Below are positions 1 through 7,778 of a DNA stretch of 45,871 bases, piece by piece. Source of the DNA: a virus. The first letter of the stretch is position 1. Every line of letters begins with the position of its first letter. The stretch spans positions 1-45,871 of IMG/VR virus record IMGVR_UViG_3300022821_000030. One strand, 5' to 3'. Made by a program: the position numbers and the translations under genes. The notes below the pieces were generated by a model that was not told the DNA's origin, did no database searches, and saw only the letters and a program-made list of their open reading frames with translations.

Positions 1-335
1 CCCCCTATATGTATATAAAAAAAAATCTCTAAATACCTACCTACATACACAACGGCCCACTATCCTCAACCAAAAATTCCCTCCCCTCCCTCGTAGCCTC
101 CTCCCCTTCACACCCTACCTCCTCCCTCTTCCCCTTCCTCCCCTCCACACGAAGCAAGGGCGCAAATATATGGCCCGTCCTCCATTCCATTCGCCATAAG
201 GAGCATAGTGCGTGCGCCACCCACCCACCCACAAGATTGATTTTGAAATTTCGCAGCTACGTGGCACGTGGAGGCGAAGGCGCAGGCTCGTGTGGTGTAG
301 GTGGCGAACTTGCTTTTAACACCGCATGGGTGCAC
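1..335. other. Left-end non-coding region
   Basis: No convincing gene is seen. The first 30 bases are AT-rich, followed by a pyrimidine-rich stretch at about 60-160. The words CTCGTAGCCTC (90-100) and GTGCGCCACCCAC (212-224) recur in the right-end non-coding region, which suggests that the two ends are related or adjacent in the native molecule. Open frames here are low-complexity and unconvincing. Confidence 0.6.
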
Positions 336-371
336 AAAAAAGGACGGACCAGCCCGAAGGCTAGCCCGTCC
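336..371 (-). terminator. Rho-independent terminator with UUCG loop
   Basis: Read on the minus strand, 371-359 pairs with 354-342 over 13 bp (two G-U wobbles). The loop is TTCG (358-355) and six T follow (341-336). The UUCG tetraloop, GC-rich stem and U-tract are those of a strong intrinsic terminator. It lies 11 bases past the stop of the leftward 113-aa gene and would isolate that gene from the left end. Confidence 0.93.
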
Positions 372-381
372 CTTGCTTCAT

Positions 382-723
382 TTACACGCCATACTGAGCT
401 CCAAGCGCAGCTTTCCCGGCGGCGTCATAGATCCCAGCCTCAACTGCCTTCCTCTGAATCGTGCTTCCCTGATTCAGCGGTCCTTCAACAAACGCGAAGT
501 AATAAAGCCCAGCGATTCTCGCCGTTTGCTCCTCAGTCAGATCCAGCTGAGCATCAGAGGCAATGAGCTCTTTCAGCACCTCAGCTTGAACAAACGTAAC
601 CCGATCACGCGGAAACACGTTGGGCTTCCCTTGTTCTTTCTCAATCCCAACAATATCCAGCATAGCTTTGCGGGCTGCTTCATTCACCGTACGTTGTGAA
701 ACCGTCATTGTATCAACATTCAT
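382..723 (-). CDS. Hypothetical 113-aa phage protein, isolated leftward gene
   Basis: Not recognised as a family. It is a soluble, probably helical protein: the N-terminal third is polar, the middle (about 40-75) is rich in Leu/Glu/Ala, and the C-terminal part is rich in Ala and Gly. The start at 723 is supported by AAGG six bases upstream; an in-frame ATG at position 711 is the alternative. This is the only minus-strand gene left of 27 kb and forms its own transcription unit. It has an intrinsic terminator just downstream, and a 22-bp element 70-90 bases upstream that is shared with the front of the right-hand early block. The shared element suggests early expression. Confidence 0.75.
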   Translation of the reverse strand: MNVDTMTVSQRTVNEAARKAMLDIVGIEKEQGKPNVFPRDRVTFVQAEVLKELIASDAQLDLTEEQTARIAGLYYFAFVEGPLNQGSTIQRKAVEAGIYDAAGKAALGAQYGV

Positions 724-791
724 ATCTTACCTTATTTAGTAGAGAAAAGCCTGCCCGCGATGCGCGAGCAAATCAAGCTTCGTCTCCTGTA

Positions 792-813
792 CCTTATGCT
801 ATGCTGTCGCGCC
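792..813 (-). promoter_or_regulatory. Shared upstream element, copy 1 (candidate early promoter)
   Basis: This 22-bp stretch begins CCTTATGCTAT and ends TCGCGCC on the + strand. It matches 45531-45552 at 20 of 22 positions. Both copies lie upstream of a minus-strand gene (about 70 bases here, about 50-60 at the other copy). Read on the minus strand the core is ATAGCATAAGG. No sigma70-like -35 box is evident at the right distance, so a phage-specific promoter or an operator is the inference. Confidence 0.5.
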
Positions 814-890
814 AGATACACCCATTTGCATTAGGCTCCCGAAGATTCGAGCCACCTCCACAACCGCGTGCCGGCCGACGCCCTCCCGGT

Positions 891-937
<47 letters not shown>

Positions 938-1114
938 TCGAATGGGTACCTTCCCCTCGGCAGGTCTCCCATCTATCTTATATCCTGCTTCCCGTCGTTT
1001 TTGAATTTGAGCTTCGTGTTTGTGTAGGGAGGGGATGGTTGTGAGGTGCGGGTGGAGGTCGAAAATCTTCGGAATTAGCTTGCGGCTGAGAGCGGTGGGT
1101 GTGAGGATTAGGTC

Positions 1115-1228
1115 ATGAGCAAAGCTTTCAAGATTCTGGCGAGGCGGAGCCGTGCGAAGGTGGGGGTGAAGTTGTCTCGACCGATTGAAGGGGCTGCGAA
1201 ATCGAAGTTGACGAAGGGCGCGAAGTGA
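1115..1228 (+). CDS. Small basic 37-aa protein preceding terminase
   Basis: An ATG at 1115 opens a 37-codon frame starting MSKAFKILARRSRAK and ending LTKGAK. It has 12 Lys/Arg and one acidic residue. Its TGA overlaps the GTG start of the small terminase gene in a GTGA arrangement typical of translationally coupled phage genes, and GAGG lies about ten bases upstream. The charge suggests nucleic-acid contact, but no family is recognised. The alternative is that the frame is only a leader for terminase translation. Confidence 0.5.
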   Translation: MSKAFKILARRSRAKVGVKLSRPIEGAAKSKLTKGAK

Positions 1229-1824
1229 TCACGGTGGAGGATTATGTTCCATCTCCGTTCGACACCCGCGAGCCGTCCCGGGTTGTCGCGCGTAACAAAG
1301 CGCAGCTCCAGCCTGTGGTGGATGAGGCGAAAGCCACCAACACCTACTTGCCTAATACGGTGCTGCATTCTACAGACTCACCGAAGTGCCAGCTCATTGC
1401 GTATCTTGCCGCGAGCGGGTTAAACCGAAGAGAAATCGCCGAGCGCGTAGGGATGCACTATTCGCAGGTCAACATTATCCTGAGTCAGCCTGAGGTCAAG
1501 AAACAAATCCGTCAGATTATCACCGAAAACTGTGGCGACGAGGTTGAGGCTTTTTTGAAGTCAGAAGTCGTCCCTTCCATCGAGGTGTTGAGCGAGATCG
1601 CCCAAGACCGCAACGCGCCGAAGTCAGCCCGTGTGTCAGCCGCCAACTCAATCCTCGACCGAGCCTGTGGCAAAGCTGTAGCGAAGCTCGAGATCACGCG
1701 TGGACCATCCGCGGCTGAGATTGATGTCGAAACTGAAGAGCTTCTCAAACGAAACAAAGAGCTTGACCTCCAACTCCGTGCGCAAGGCGTGGGTGCTTTG
1801 AAGGTCCAACCGCACTCCTCATGA
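1225..1824 (+). CDS. terS: Terminase small subunit (putative)
   Basis: A 199-aa protein directly upstream of, and overlapping, the large terminase gene (ATGA junction at 1821). Residues about 64-85 (LNRREIAERVGMHYSQV) form a clear helix-turn-helix, as expected for a small terminase that recognises the packaging site. The middle (about 105-150) is helical with a repeated Ala/Ser pattern seen in TerS oligomerisation regions, and the C-terminus is a short charged helix. The start is GTG, coupled to the preceding small gene; no in-frame ATG gives a complete HTH. Function rests on the HTH and gene order. Confidence 0.8.
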   Translation: MITVEDYVPSPFDTREPSRVVARNKAQLQPVVDEAKATNTYLPNTVLHSTDSPKCQLIAYLAASGLNRREIAERVGMHYSQVNIILSQPEVKKQIRQIITENCGDEVEAFLKSEVVPSIEVLSEIAQDRNAPKSARVSAANSILDRACGKAVAKLEITRGPSAAEIDVETEELLKRNKELDLQLRAQGVGALKVQPHSS

Positions 1825-3299
1825 ACCTCGACACCGACACACGTGAAGTCATCCTTGAGCAAATTCGTATCAAAGAGCGCATTCTGGAACTGTCGAAACA
1901 AGTCGGTATTCGGTTCTACAACCCCTTCCCAAAACAAGTCGCCTTCCACGCCGCGGCTGACTACAAATATCGCATGATGCGTTCGGGCAACCGGTTTGGG
2001 AAATCCACCATGGGATGTGCCGAGGATTGTGCGTGGCTCATGGGTGAGCGAGTTTGGATCCCTCAAGGCAACCCGTTGAGGAAGCTCGGCATCCCACCAC
2101 ACGCGGTCAAAGGTCTCGTCATTACCACCGATTGGGATAAGGTCGACGAAGTATGGACTGGCACGCAAGGCGAAGGCGGTAAGATATGGCGGATGCTCCC
2201 CAAAGGGTTTGTGATTAAGACCAAACGAAACCACTCAGGTTGTATCGAAACCATCGAGTGCAAGAATGGTTCAATCCTCCGTTTCGACACCGTGCAGTCA
2301 TTCCTCAAAAACCCACAAGGTGCTGAATCCTCCGACTGGGACTTTATTCACGTCGACGAACCATGTTCGCAAGAGCAATGGAAAGCCGCCTCACGGGGAC
2401 TCATGGATCGCAACGGTAAGGCCTGGTTCACCCTCACACCACTTTCAGAATTCTGGATCAACGATATGTTTTTCCCCGACGAGCTGACCAACCAACGAGC
2501 CTCCATCTGGGCCGAAGTCGGAAACACGCGAGACAACCCCTACCTCACCGAAGAGGCTATCGCGGAATACGAAGCCAGTCTTACCGAAGAGGAACGCCAG
2601 TGTCGTTTGAACGGAATCCCGCTCGAGCTCTCCGGTCTCATCTACAAAGAATTCTCCCGCGAACAACATGTGTTGAAGGAACTCCCTATTGGTTGGACAG
2701 CTTGGAACAAGCCCCCACGTGACTGGACTCGCTACGTCGCAATCGACCCACACCCGCGCACCCCGCACGCTGTCCTCTTCATGGCAGTCGACCCGTTCGA
2801 CAACATCTACATCTACGACGAGATATTCTTAAACATGTCTCACCGTGATCTCGCAGCAGCCGTCCTCATGAAACTACGGCACACATCACACGCTCCAGTA
2901 AAATGTGACCCAATCGCCTTCATTGCAGACCCTGTGACTGGCGCCTCCATGGAAAGTGAGTTTCGCAAAGCCGGCCTCATAGTCCACAAAGCCTCCAAAG
3001 CCAAAGAGTTCGGCATCCTCCACGCACGTGGTCAATGGGCTCGCAAAAACTACATCCGCGTTGCCCCAACCTGCACATACTTTATCTGGGAAATCTCCCG
3101 CTACTGTTTCGATCCCAAAAACAACAAACCAGTCGACCGCGACGATCACATGATGGAGAACATGTATCGGCTACTCATCAACACACCACGTTACGCAGAA
3201 GAGGAACCATCCGAATCTGTTGAATCAATTGTGCTCGACGACGTCACCATCAACCCGGCCGAAGACGACTCACTAATCCTCTCCGACGCCTATCTTTAG
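1821..3299 (+). CDS. terL: Terminase large subunit (packaging ATPase/nuclease)
   Basis: A 492-aa motor protein that translocates DNA into proheads and cuts concatemers. The N-terminal ATPase has a Walker A-like motif SGNRFGKST (residues 55-63) and Walker B with catalytic acid at FIHVDEP (D179, E180). The C-terminal RNase H-like nuclease begins at YVAIDPHPR, with D309 as the likely first metal ligand, and continues through FIADP and the DDHMMEN region near the end. The length is typical of the family. It starts in an ATGA overlap with the small subunit and ends 4 bases before a copy of the dispersed dyad repeat. Confidence 0.96.
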   Translation: MNLDTDTREVILEQIRIKERILELSKQVGIRFYNPFPKQVAFHAAADYKYRMMRSGNRFGKSTMGCAEDCAWLMGERVWIPQGNPLRKLGIPPHAVKGLVITTDWDKVDEVWTGTQGEGGKIWRMLPKGFVIKTKRNHSGCIETIECKNGSILRFDTVQSFLKNPQGAESSDWDFIHVDEPCSQEQWKAASRGLMDRNGKAWFTLTPLSEFWINDMFFPDELTNQRASIWAEVGNTRDNPYLTEEAIAEYEASLTEEERQCRLNGIPLELSGLIYKEFSREQHVLKELPIGWTAWNKPPRDWTRYVAIDPHPRTPHAVLFMAVDPFDNIYIYDEIFLNMSHRDLAAAVLMKLRHTSHAPVKCDPIAFIADPVTGASMESEFRKAGLIVHKASKAKEFGILHARGQWARKNYIRVAPTCTYFIWEISRYCFDPKNNKPVDRDDHMMENMYRLLINTPRYAEEEPSESVESIVLDDVTINPAEDDSLILSDAYL

Positions 3300-3303
3300 T
3301 TCA

Positions 3304-3324
3304 TGTCAATTTCTGACACCAACC
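3304..3324 (+). repeat. Dispersed dyad repeat, copy a
   Basis: TGTCA-ATTTC-TGACACCAACC. It fills the gap between the terminase stop (3299) and the ATG at 3329, leaving four bases before the start codon. It occupies the place of a ribosome-binding site but contains no Shine-Dalgarno sequence. The downstream gene begins ATGACTATTACA, the same 12 bases as the gene after copy c. Confidence 0.85.
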
Positions 3325-3328
3325 ATTT

Positions 3329-3718
3329 ATGACTATTACATCTATCAACACCGGCCTTGCTATTGGAGGCACCGAGTCCTCGGCAGTTGGACCAGTAAAA
3401 ACAACCCTCGGAGCTAACACCGCTGCCGTGGCACTGAATTTGCAATACACAAACGGAGCGTCTGTGGGGGACTACATGGAAGCCCCACGGGTGTTTTATG
3501 CCGTTAGCCCGTTTAGTGTAACCGCTGCGCAAGCTGTCACTCAAATGCTTCCTGTGGCTGAGAGTTTCGATATAGTGCCTGCGAGACTACCACGAGGGGT
3601 TACGACTCAAAGGTCCGACCTCATCGTCAACACCGGCGGGTTCTTATACACTTGGTTTGAAACTCCGAAGATGCCCGATGCCGCTACGGTAACCCTTAAC
3701 GCTGCGGAGATCGACTAA
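3329..3718 (+). CDS. Hypothetical virion-associated protein, 129 aa
   Basis: Not recognised. It is a small beta-rich, Thr/Ala/Val-rich protein with no charged clusters, transmembrane segment or signal peptide. Its composition fits a structural or fibre-adaptor protein. It sits between the large terminase and a long fibre-like gene and its TAATG junction couples it to that gene, so a role at the tail tip is a reasonable inference. The start ATG at 3329 follows dyad repeat copy a directly. Confidence 0.75.
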   Translation: MTITSINTGLAIGGTESSAVGPVKTTLGANTAAVALNLQYTNGASVGDYMEAPRVFYAVSPFSVTAAQAVTQMLPVAESFDIVPARLPRGVTTQRSDLIVNTGGFLYTWFETPKMPDAATVTLNAAEID

Positions 3719-5460
3719 TGAGTAGCACTATCTTATTTCTAGGTGGTGCTGCGAGGGCTAGCGCTAGTGCTGCTGAGGCTGCTGCTAGTGCTGCTACCGC
3801 GGCGGGTATTGCAACTGGCTTGACTTACAAAGGCGAAGACGCCGGAGGCGACATTGCTGGGCTTACTCCTGACGATGGTGACATGTATCTTATTGACACA
3901 GCCGGTGGTGGTTATGCTGTCGATGATTGGGTTGTATACGACGGAAGCGCGTGGGCTGTGTTGCCTAAGAGTGCGTTGTATAACGTAGCTTCAATGGAAG
4001 AGGAGTTTGAACAAGTCCAATCCCAACTCGCCACCAAGGCCAGCCGAGGCCGTGCGATCAGCGACGGGGCGACGCCAGACCGTGCGACGCGATGGGTTCC
4101 CGGCGCGATTGGCGACGTGGCGGGGTTGCCCTCCGCGCTTGCGTTAGAGGGCGTCGATGTCCCAGCGGCCAACCCGGCTGGTAAGCTGTATCTCGCAGCG
4201 TGGGCGGCCAGCGCGACCAGTGACCCCGAAACCCAAGCGTGGGCCGCGGCGCTGTATATCGACACCTCGGGCTATTTAGTTTTCCACGTTACGGGTGCGA
4301 CGCCCGCGACGGACTATCGCACTTATACGAGCGACGCTGCCGTGGTCACCGGCGAAGCATATACCACGCGAGCCGTCTTATCCGGAAACAGCGGCACCGT
4401 CTCCCCGTCACTTAGCTTGGGTGGTGCGACGCTCGCAGCGACCGAGGCCAATGGAGCGGGCACAGACCCAGATTGGTTCTCCCCCTCGCTCAACACCACG
4501 TATCTGCTCGGCGGCTACGAATTGCCGGCCGGTCAAATGCCGACGGTAATCCCCACCCTCGGCACATGGACCGACCCAGAGGCGCTGGCGTGGACCGCAG
4601 GCGGCGCGTTTCCGGATCGGTTTGAGCAGCCGGGGAGCGCGGTAAATCTGCGAGCTGGGCTTAGTTTTCAAAATGGTGCATCTGCGCCCGACACGCTGAC
4701 GGTTTCAGGCATGTCGATCACGCAGTGCGTGGTGACGTCTCCTGTCGATCAAGTTGTGACCTCATCGGCATTCACTACCGAGGTGGGCAAGACCTACGCG
4801 ATCATCATTCCAGACTTCGCGCTGGCGTCCGGCTCTTATCCGCAAGTCAGGATAGCAGAAGCTACAAACTTGACGACAGCGGACGGTTCTGACGGAGGAA
4901 AAGATTTCAATGCCTACGCAGGCGAGGCAGTCCTGACGTTCACCGCTGGCGGAAACGGATCAAATTTGCGCCTCGGTTTTCGTTGTGATAGTGCCACGGA
5001 TTTTTCGTGCGGTCCTGTGCAAATGGTTGAGGTGGGCTCCATCATCCGACCCTACCACCAACCGGGCCTCGCCGTGGGCGACATGAACGGGCGCCTCGCC
5101 GGTCGGCTCGTCGGCGGCTTCCAAGTGCCGGAGGCGGGCGTGCGCGACATCGTGATTGATGTGCCTTACGCCTACGAGGGCAGCTCAATCCAAGTTCTCG
5201 GAGGAGATATACTCGGCGGACTCGATGCTCGCGTCGTCTCGGTATCGGGTTACGCCGATGACGACACCACGGGCTCACTCGGCACCACGAGCGGAGGCAC
5301 GGAGATCGTAAACGCACAGGCGATTGATGGCGACTTCGACATCGCAACCTTCGCCTCTCGCGTGATTTCAGCCGGGGCCAGCCTCTACTGGACTCCCGCA
5401 GCGGACCCAACCAACGGCACGCTGCAAATCGTGCTACGACCAATCAACCAAGGAGCCTAA
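3718..5460 (+). CDS. Tail fibre / receptor-binding-type protein, 580 aa
   Basis: The N-terminus has an Ala-rich helical stretch (about residues 10-30) followed by a motif around GLTYKGEDA and DMYLID...VYDGSAW, reminiscent of phage fibre and collar adaptor domains. Residues about 95-110 look like a short coiled coil. The rest is beta-rich, Gly/Thr/Ser-rich and laid out like a carbohydrate-binding or LamG-type module. No catalytic residues are recognised. From about base 4030 the DNA becomes clearly more GC-rich than the N-terminal third, the pattern expected when fibre tips are swapped by recombination. Fibre function is inferred from composition, size and position. Confidence 0.7.
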   Translation: MSSTILFLGGAARASASAAEAAASAATAAGIATGLTYKGEDAGGDIAGLTPDDGDMYLIDTAGGGYAVDDWVVYDGSAWAVLPKSALYNVASMEEEFEQVQSQLATKASRGRAISDGATPDRATRWVPGAIGDVAGLPSALALEGVDVPAANPAGKLYLAAWAASATSDPETQAWAAALYIDTSGYLVFHVTGATPATDYRTYTSDAAVVTGEAYTTRAVLSGNSGTVSPSLSLGGATLAATEANGAGTDPDWFSPSLNTTYLLGGYELPAGQMPTVIPTLGTWTDPEALAWTAGGAFPDRFEQPGSAVNLRAGLSFQNGASAPDTLTVSGMSITQCVVTSPVDQVVTSSAFTTEVGKTYAIIIPDFALASGSYPQVRIAEATNLTTADGSDGGKDFNAYAGEAVLTFTAGGNGSNLRLGFRCDSATDFSCGPVQMVEVGSIIRPYHQPGLAVGDMNGRLAGRLVGGFQVPEAGVRDIVIDVPYAYEGSSIQVLGGDILGGLDARVVSVSGYADDDTTGSLGTTSGGTEIVNAQAIDGDFDIATFASRVISAGASLYWTPAADPTNGTLQIVLRPINQGA

Positions 5461-5461
5461 C

Positions 5462-5902
5462 ATGACCGACGAAATTGAAGAAACTATCCCGGTGTTTGAG
5501 CCTTACGGCCTTGAAATTGGCGCGGCCACTTACACCGTGCTCGAACCCGAGGAAGCCGTAGCCCAGCGCGTGCAAACGCCGCAAGGCCAAGTGATCGGCG
5601 TGCCAGTAGCAGACAGCTCCATCGCGCTGACTGCGGAAGCCTTGCAAGCGCATCTGGACAACCCACCCGCGCAGCCTACTCCAGTCCGCATGCTCTCCAA
5701 ACTCACCATCCGCCGATACTTCCGCGAACTGGGTAAGGAAGCTGCCTTCGACTCAGCTCTGGATCAAATCCCCAACGCACGAGCCGATTGGACTGACTGC
5801 AACGAGGTGAGAACTGACGACGCCATGTTCACGACTCACCGTGCGGCCCTCCAAGCCGCGCTTTCTCTCACCGACGCGCAACTTCAAACCCTTCTAATCT
5901 AA
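5462..5902 (+). CDS. Fibre-associated small protein, 146 aa
   Basis: The second half contains a stretch common in small phage proteins that follow fibre genes: a short LSKLTIRRYFRELG helix, then a QIPNARADWTDCNEV segment, then a C-terminal helix rich in Leu/Ala/Gln. Such proteins are usually annotated as hypothetical or tail-assembly related. The start at 5462 has AAGGAG at the end of the fibre gene as Shine-Dalgarno. It shares the GC-rich composition of the preceding fibre, suggesting that the two moved as one module. It ends in a TAATG junction. Confidence 0.75.
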   Translation: MTDEIEETIPVFEPYGLEIGAATYTVLEPEEAVAQRVQTPQGQVIGVPVADSSIALTAEALQAHLDNPPAQPTPVRMLSKLTIRRYFRELGKEAAFDSALDQIPNARADWTDCNEVRTDDAMFTTHRAALQAALSLTDAQLQTLLI

Positions 5903-6390
5903 TGCCACTCTGGACACGCAAGTCCCCCACATACACCGACACCGACGAGCGGTCTGACATGTCCGCAACACGTCAGCGGATCCTCACCAAGGTTGGTCGG
6001 CTACCTGACCTCCGTGATCGCACCACGTCGCTAGTTTCACACGCTTGGTTCTTTCACAAATCAACCCAAGACGCGCTTCGTAAATACTTCTGGGCGTTGC
6101 CTTGTTACAAAGTCAACGCTTGGGATTGTGAAAACTTCTCGGTCGAGCTAGTGCAGTGGGTCTGCAAAGAAGCCACGAAGTGCGGAGGCTTCGACGCTTC
6201 ACCAGCCATCTGGGTCAACTGTGTTTACAACAAAGTCCCCTTCGCTGGTGTCCGTGATGGCAACCATGCTCTGAACCTCCTCGAAACAGACGAAGGTGAC
6301 TACGCCATCGAACCTCAATCTATCCGCAACCGCATCGAGTATATTGAATACTCAAAATACGCAAACGCATCATTCGACATCTACCAATGA
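5902..6390 (+). CDS. Papain-fold/transglutaminase-like protein (possible lysin)
   Basis: A 162-aa protein with the arrangement of a cysteine-peptidase or transglutaminase-like domain: NAWDCENF with C76, then DGNHALNL with H122, then YAIEPQS with an acidic residue at E137. Phages carry related proteins of uncertain role, some with cell-wall hydrolase activity. It lies immediately before a lipoprotein and a single-span membrane protein, so it could be the endolysin or a virion-associated hydrolase of a lysis cassette. No signal peptide is seen. The family call is by motif order only. Confidence 0.55.
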   Translation: MPLWTRKSPTYTDTDERSDMSATRQRILTKVGRLPDLRDRTTSLVSHAWFFHKSTQDALRKYFWALPCYKVNAWDCENFSVELVQWVCKEATKCGGFDASPAIWVNCVYNKVPFAGVRDGNHALNLLETDEGDYAIEPQSIRNRIEYIEYSKYANASFDIYQ

Positions 6391-6668
6391 AAACTCTGCT
6401 GCCTCTTATCATCATCACCGGGTTGCTCTCTGGCTGCTCGGTCTTTACCGGCTCCCGAACCGAAGTTAAAATCGACGGACTCGGCTCCTACTCCTCACCA
6501 AAAGAGCAAGACATTGAGCTGCGTTATAACCCACAAACCGGTGAAGTTTTCGTGAAATCCATCTCGAAGCAAAACGCCGATATGGCTGCTCAAGCTGGTC
6601 AAACCATGGGCGAAGCTAACAAATCTCTCGCGGAAGCTGCGAAGGTTTTGATTGAGAAAATCCCATAA
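6387..6668 (+). CDS. Lipoprotein, spanin-like (93 aa)
   Basis: The N-terminus MKTLLPLIIITGLLSGCSVF is a classical lipoprotein signal with lipobox L-S-G-C and acylated Cys at position 17. The mature part is short and polar, with a C-terminal helix rich in Ala/Gln/Glu. It overlaps the preceding gene (ATGA) and is followed one base later by a membrane protein gene. Small lipoprotein plus adjacent single-TM protein is the arrangement of two-component spanins that fuse the inner and outer membranes at lysis. If so, the host is Gram-negative. Confidence 0.65.
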   Translation: MKTLLPLIIITGLLSGCSVFTGSRTEVKIDGLGSYSSPKEQDIELRYNPQTGEVFVKSISKQNADMAAQAGQTMGEANKSLAEAAKVLIEKIP

Positions 6669-6669
6669 C

Positions 6670-7038
6670 GTGTCAAATCCTCTAACCGAAAAGACTCAAA
6701 TCGCAGTTCGAGCCGCTGCTGTCCCTGTAGTGATCTGTGCACTTGTGGTCGCAGGCTGGACAGTTCGAGGATTTATCGAATCGTTCCGTCACGAAACCAA
6801 CGAACGCATAGCTCTTGTTGCGGCCAAGCAAGCTAAAGAACTTGAGATCGTCATGACAGCAGTGCGAGTCAACCAAGAGTTCTTAAAAACCGCACAAATA
6901 AACATTGAAGCAAACCGCTCCACAATTGCCGAAGGCAGTGTCGACAGGTTCTACGGAAAAGAATTTGACTACTGGGTGCAGCTCGCAGAAACTATGAACG
7001 AAGGTAAAAACATAATCTGGCCCAAACGTCCTCGATGA
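6670..7038 (+). CDS. Single-TM membrane protein (i-spanin or holin candidate)
   Basis: A 122-aa protein with one hydrophobic segment at about residues 12-31 (AVRAAAVPVVICALVVAGW), followed by a long charged, helical region (about 38-85) and a basic end. A short N-tail, one membrane span and a periplasmic coiled-coil-like domain match an inner-membrane spanin better than a multi-span holin. The GTG at 6670, right after the lipoprotein stop, is preferred because it places the membrane span close to the N-terminus. Confidence 0.6.
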   Translation: MSNPLTEKTQIAVRAAAVPVVICALVVAGWTVRGFIESFRHETNERIALVAAKQAKELEIVMTAVRVNQEFLKTAQINIEANRSTIAEGSVDRFYGKEFDYWVQLAETMNEGKNIIWPKRPR

Positions 7039-7457
7039 AATACCGGAAACTCAAAGGCTACAAATACCAAACCGTCCGTGACTACGCTTGTATTCTCCCA
7101 GAACTTGCCACCGTCAACGCCAACCACGCAGACTTAATAACACTTAACAACGGAAAGTTAGTAATCAAAAACCACTACTGTTGGAACGGGGCATCAGGCC
7201 CCACCTTTGACACCAGAGCCACGATGATACCTTCCCTAGTCCACGACGCTCTCTACCAACTACTAGCTCTGGGTCTGCTACCTTCCCACTATCGCACAGA
7301 AGCTGACGCCATCCTGCACCGTCTCTTAAACGGCACAACTCGTTGGTCCAAATTCAGAGCCTCCTACTACCACACCGCGGTCACACTTTTCGGTTCCTTC
7401 GCCATTCATCAAAAAGCGACTGAGCCGCAAGACGAAATCTACACAATATTCAAATGA
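7035..7457 (+). CDS. DUF1353-like phage protein, 140 aa
   Basis: The central segment CWNGASGPTFDTRATMIPSLVHDALYQLL is the hallmark region of DUF1353-type phage proteins: a W-N-G-A-S turn, then S-x-x-H-D. These are widespread in phage genomes, often near lysis or tail genes, and have no established activity; the conserved His-Asp suggests metal binding or catalysis. The gene overlaps its neighbours at ATGA on both sides, so it is part of the same translational chain as the lysis-like cluster. Confidence 0.7.
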   Translation: MKYRKLKGYKYQTVRDYACILPELATVNANHADLITLNNGKLVIKNHYCWNGASGPTFDTRATMIPSLVHDALYQLLALGLLPSHYRTEADAILHRLLNGTTRWSKFRASYYHTAVTLFGSFAIHQKATEPQDEIYTIFK

Positions 7458-7753
7458 AATATCAACTCTCCATCGGCGCAACCAGTCTTCTGTTACAATG
7501 CCTAGAGAACTCAGGTTGGTCCGAATCGCCAAAAGACGTCTACCAAGCCGGTAGCCTCACAGTCATCCTCGACCAGCATCGCCCGCCCACCGACGTCACA
7601 AAAGAAACCCTCTGTGGTCAAGTCGAAATCGAAATCACAGACGGGCAATTCGCCGTAGCTCAAAAAGCCGTAACCCACTTCTGCTCCAAAGGCGCAGTGC
7701 CTGCAAACAACCACGCCGTCTACCTAATCGGAGTCCTAAAACTCTCAGAGTAA
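7454..7753 (+). CDS. Hypothetical protein, 99 aa
   Basis: Not recognised. It has a mixed alpha/beta composition with three Cys residues and no membrane segment. It is the last gene of the accessory chain and its stop codon TAA (7751-7753) is followed after one base by dyad repeat copy b. The start overlaps the preceding stop (ATGA). Confidence 0.7.
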   Translation: MKYQLSIGATSLLLQCLENSGWSESPKDVYQAGSLTVILDQHRPPTDVTKETLCGQVEIEITDGQFAVAQKAVTHFCSKGAVPANNHAVYLIGVLKLSE

Positions 7754-7754
7754 G

Positions 7755-7775
7755 CGTCAATTATTGACATCAACC
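7755..7775 (+). repeat. Dispersed dyad repeat, copy b
   Basis: CGTCA-ATTAT-TGACATCAACC. It fills the whole gap between the stop at 7753 and the portal ATG at 7779, three bases before the start codon. Its left flank GTAAG is shared with copies e and f. The left arm pairs only over four bases, so the sequence appears to be conserved rather than a stable hairpin. Confidence 0.85.
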
Positions 7776-7778
7776 ATC

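Noticed and set aside
1512-2234. 240-aa frame antisense to the terminase genes
   Set aside because: It is fully opposite to clear TerS and TerL coding with intact motifs; composition is that of a shadow frame.
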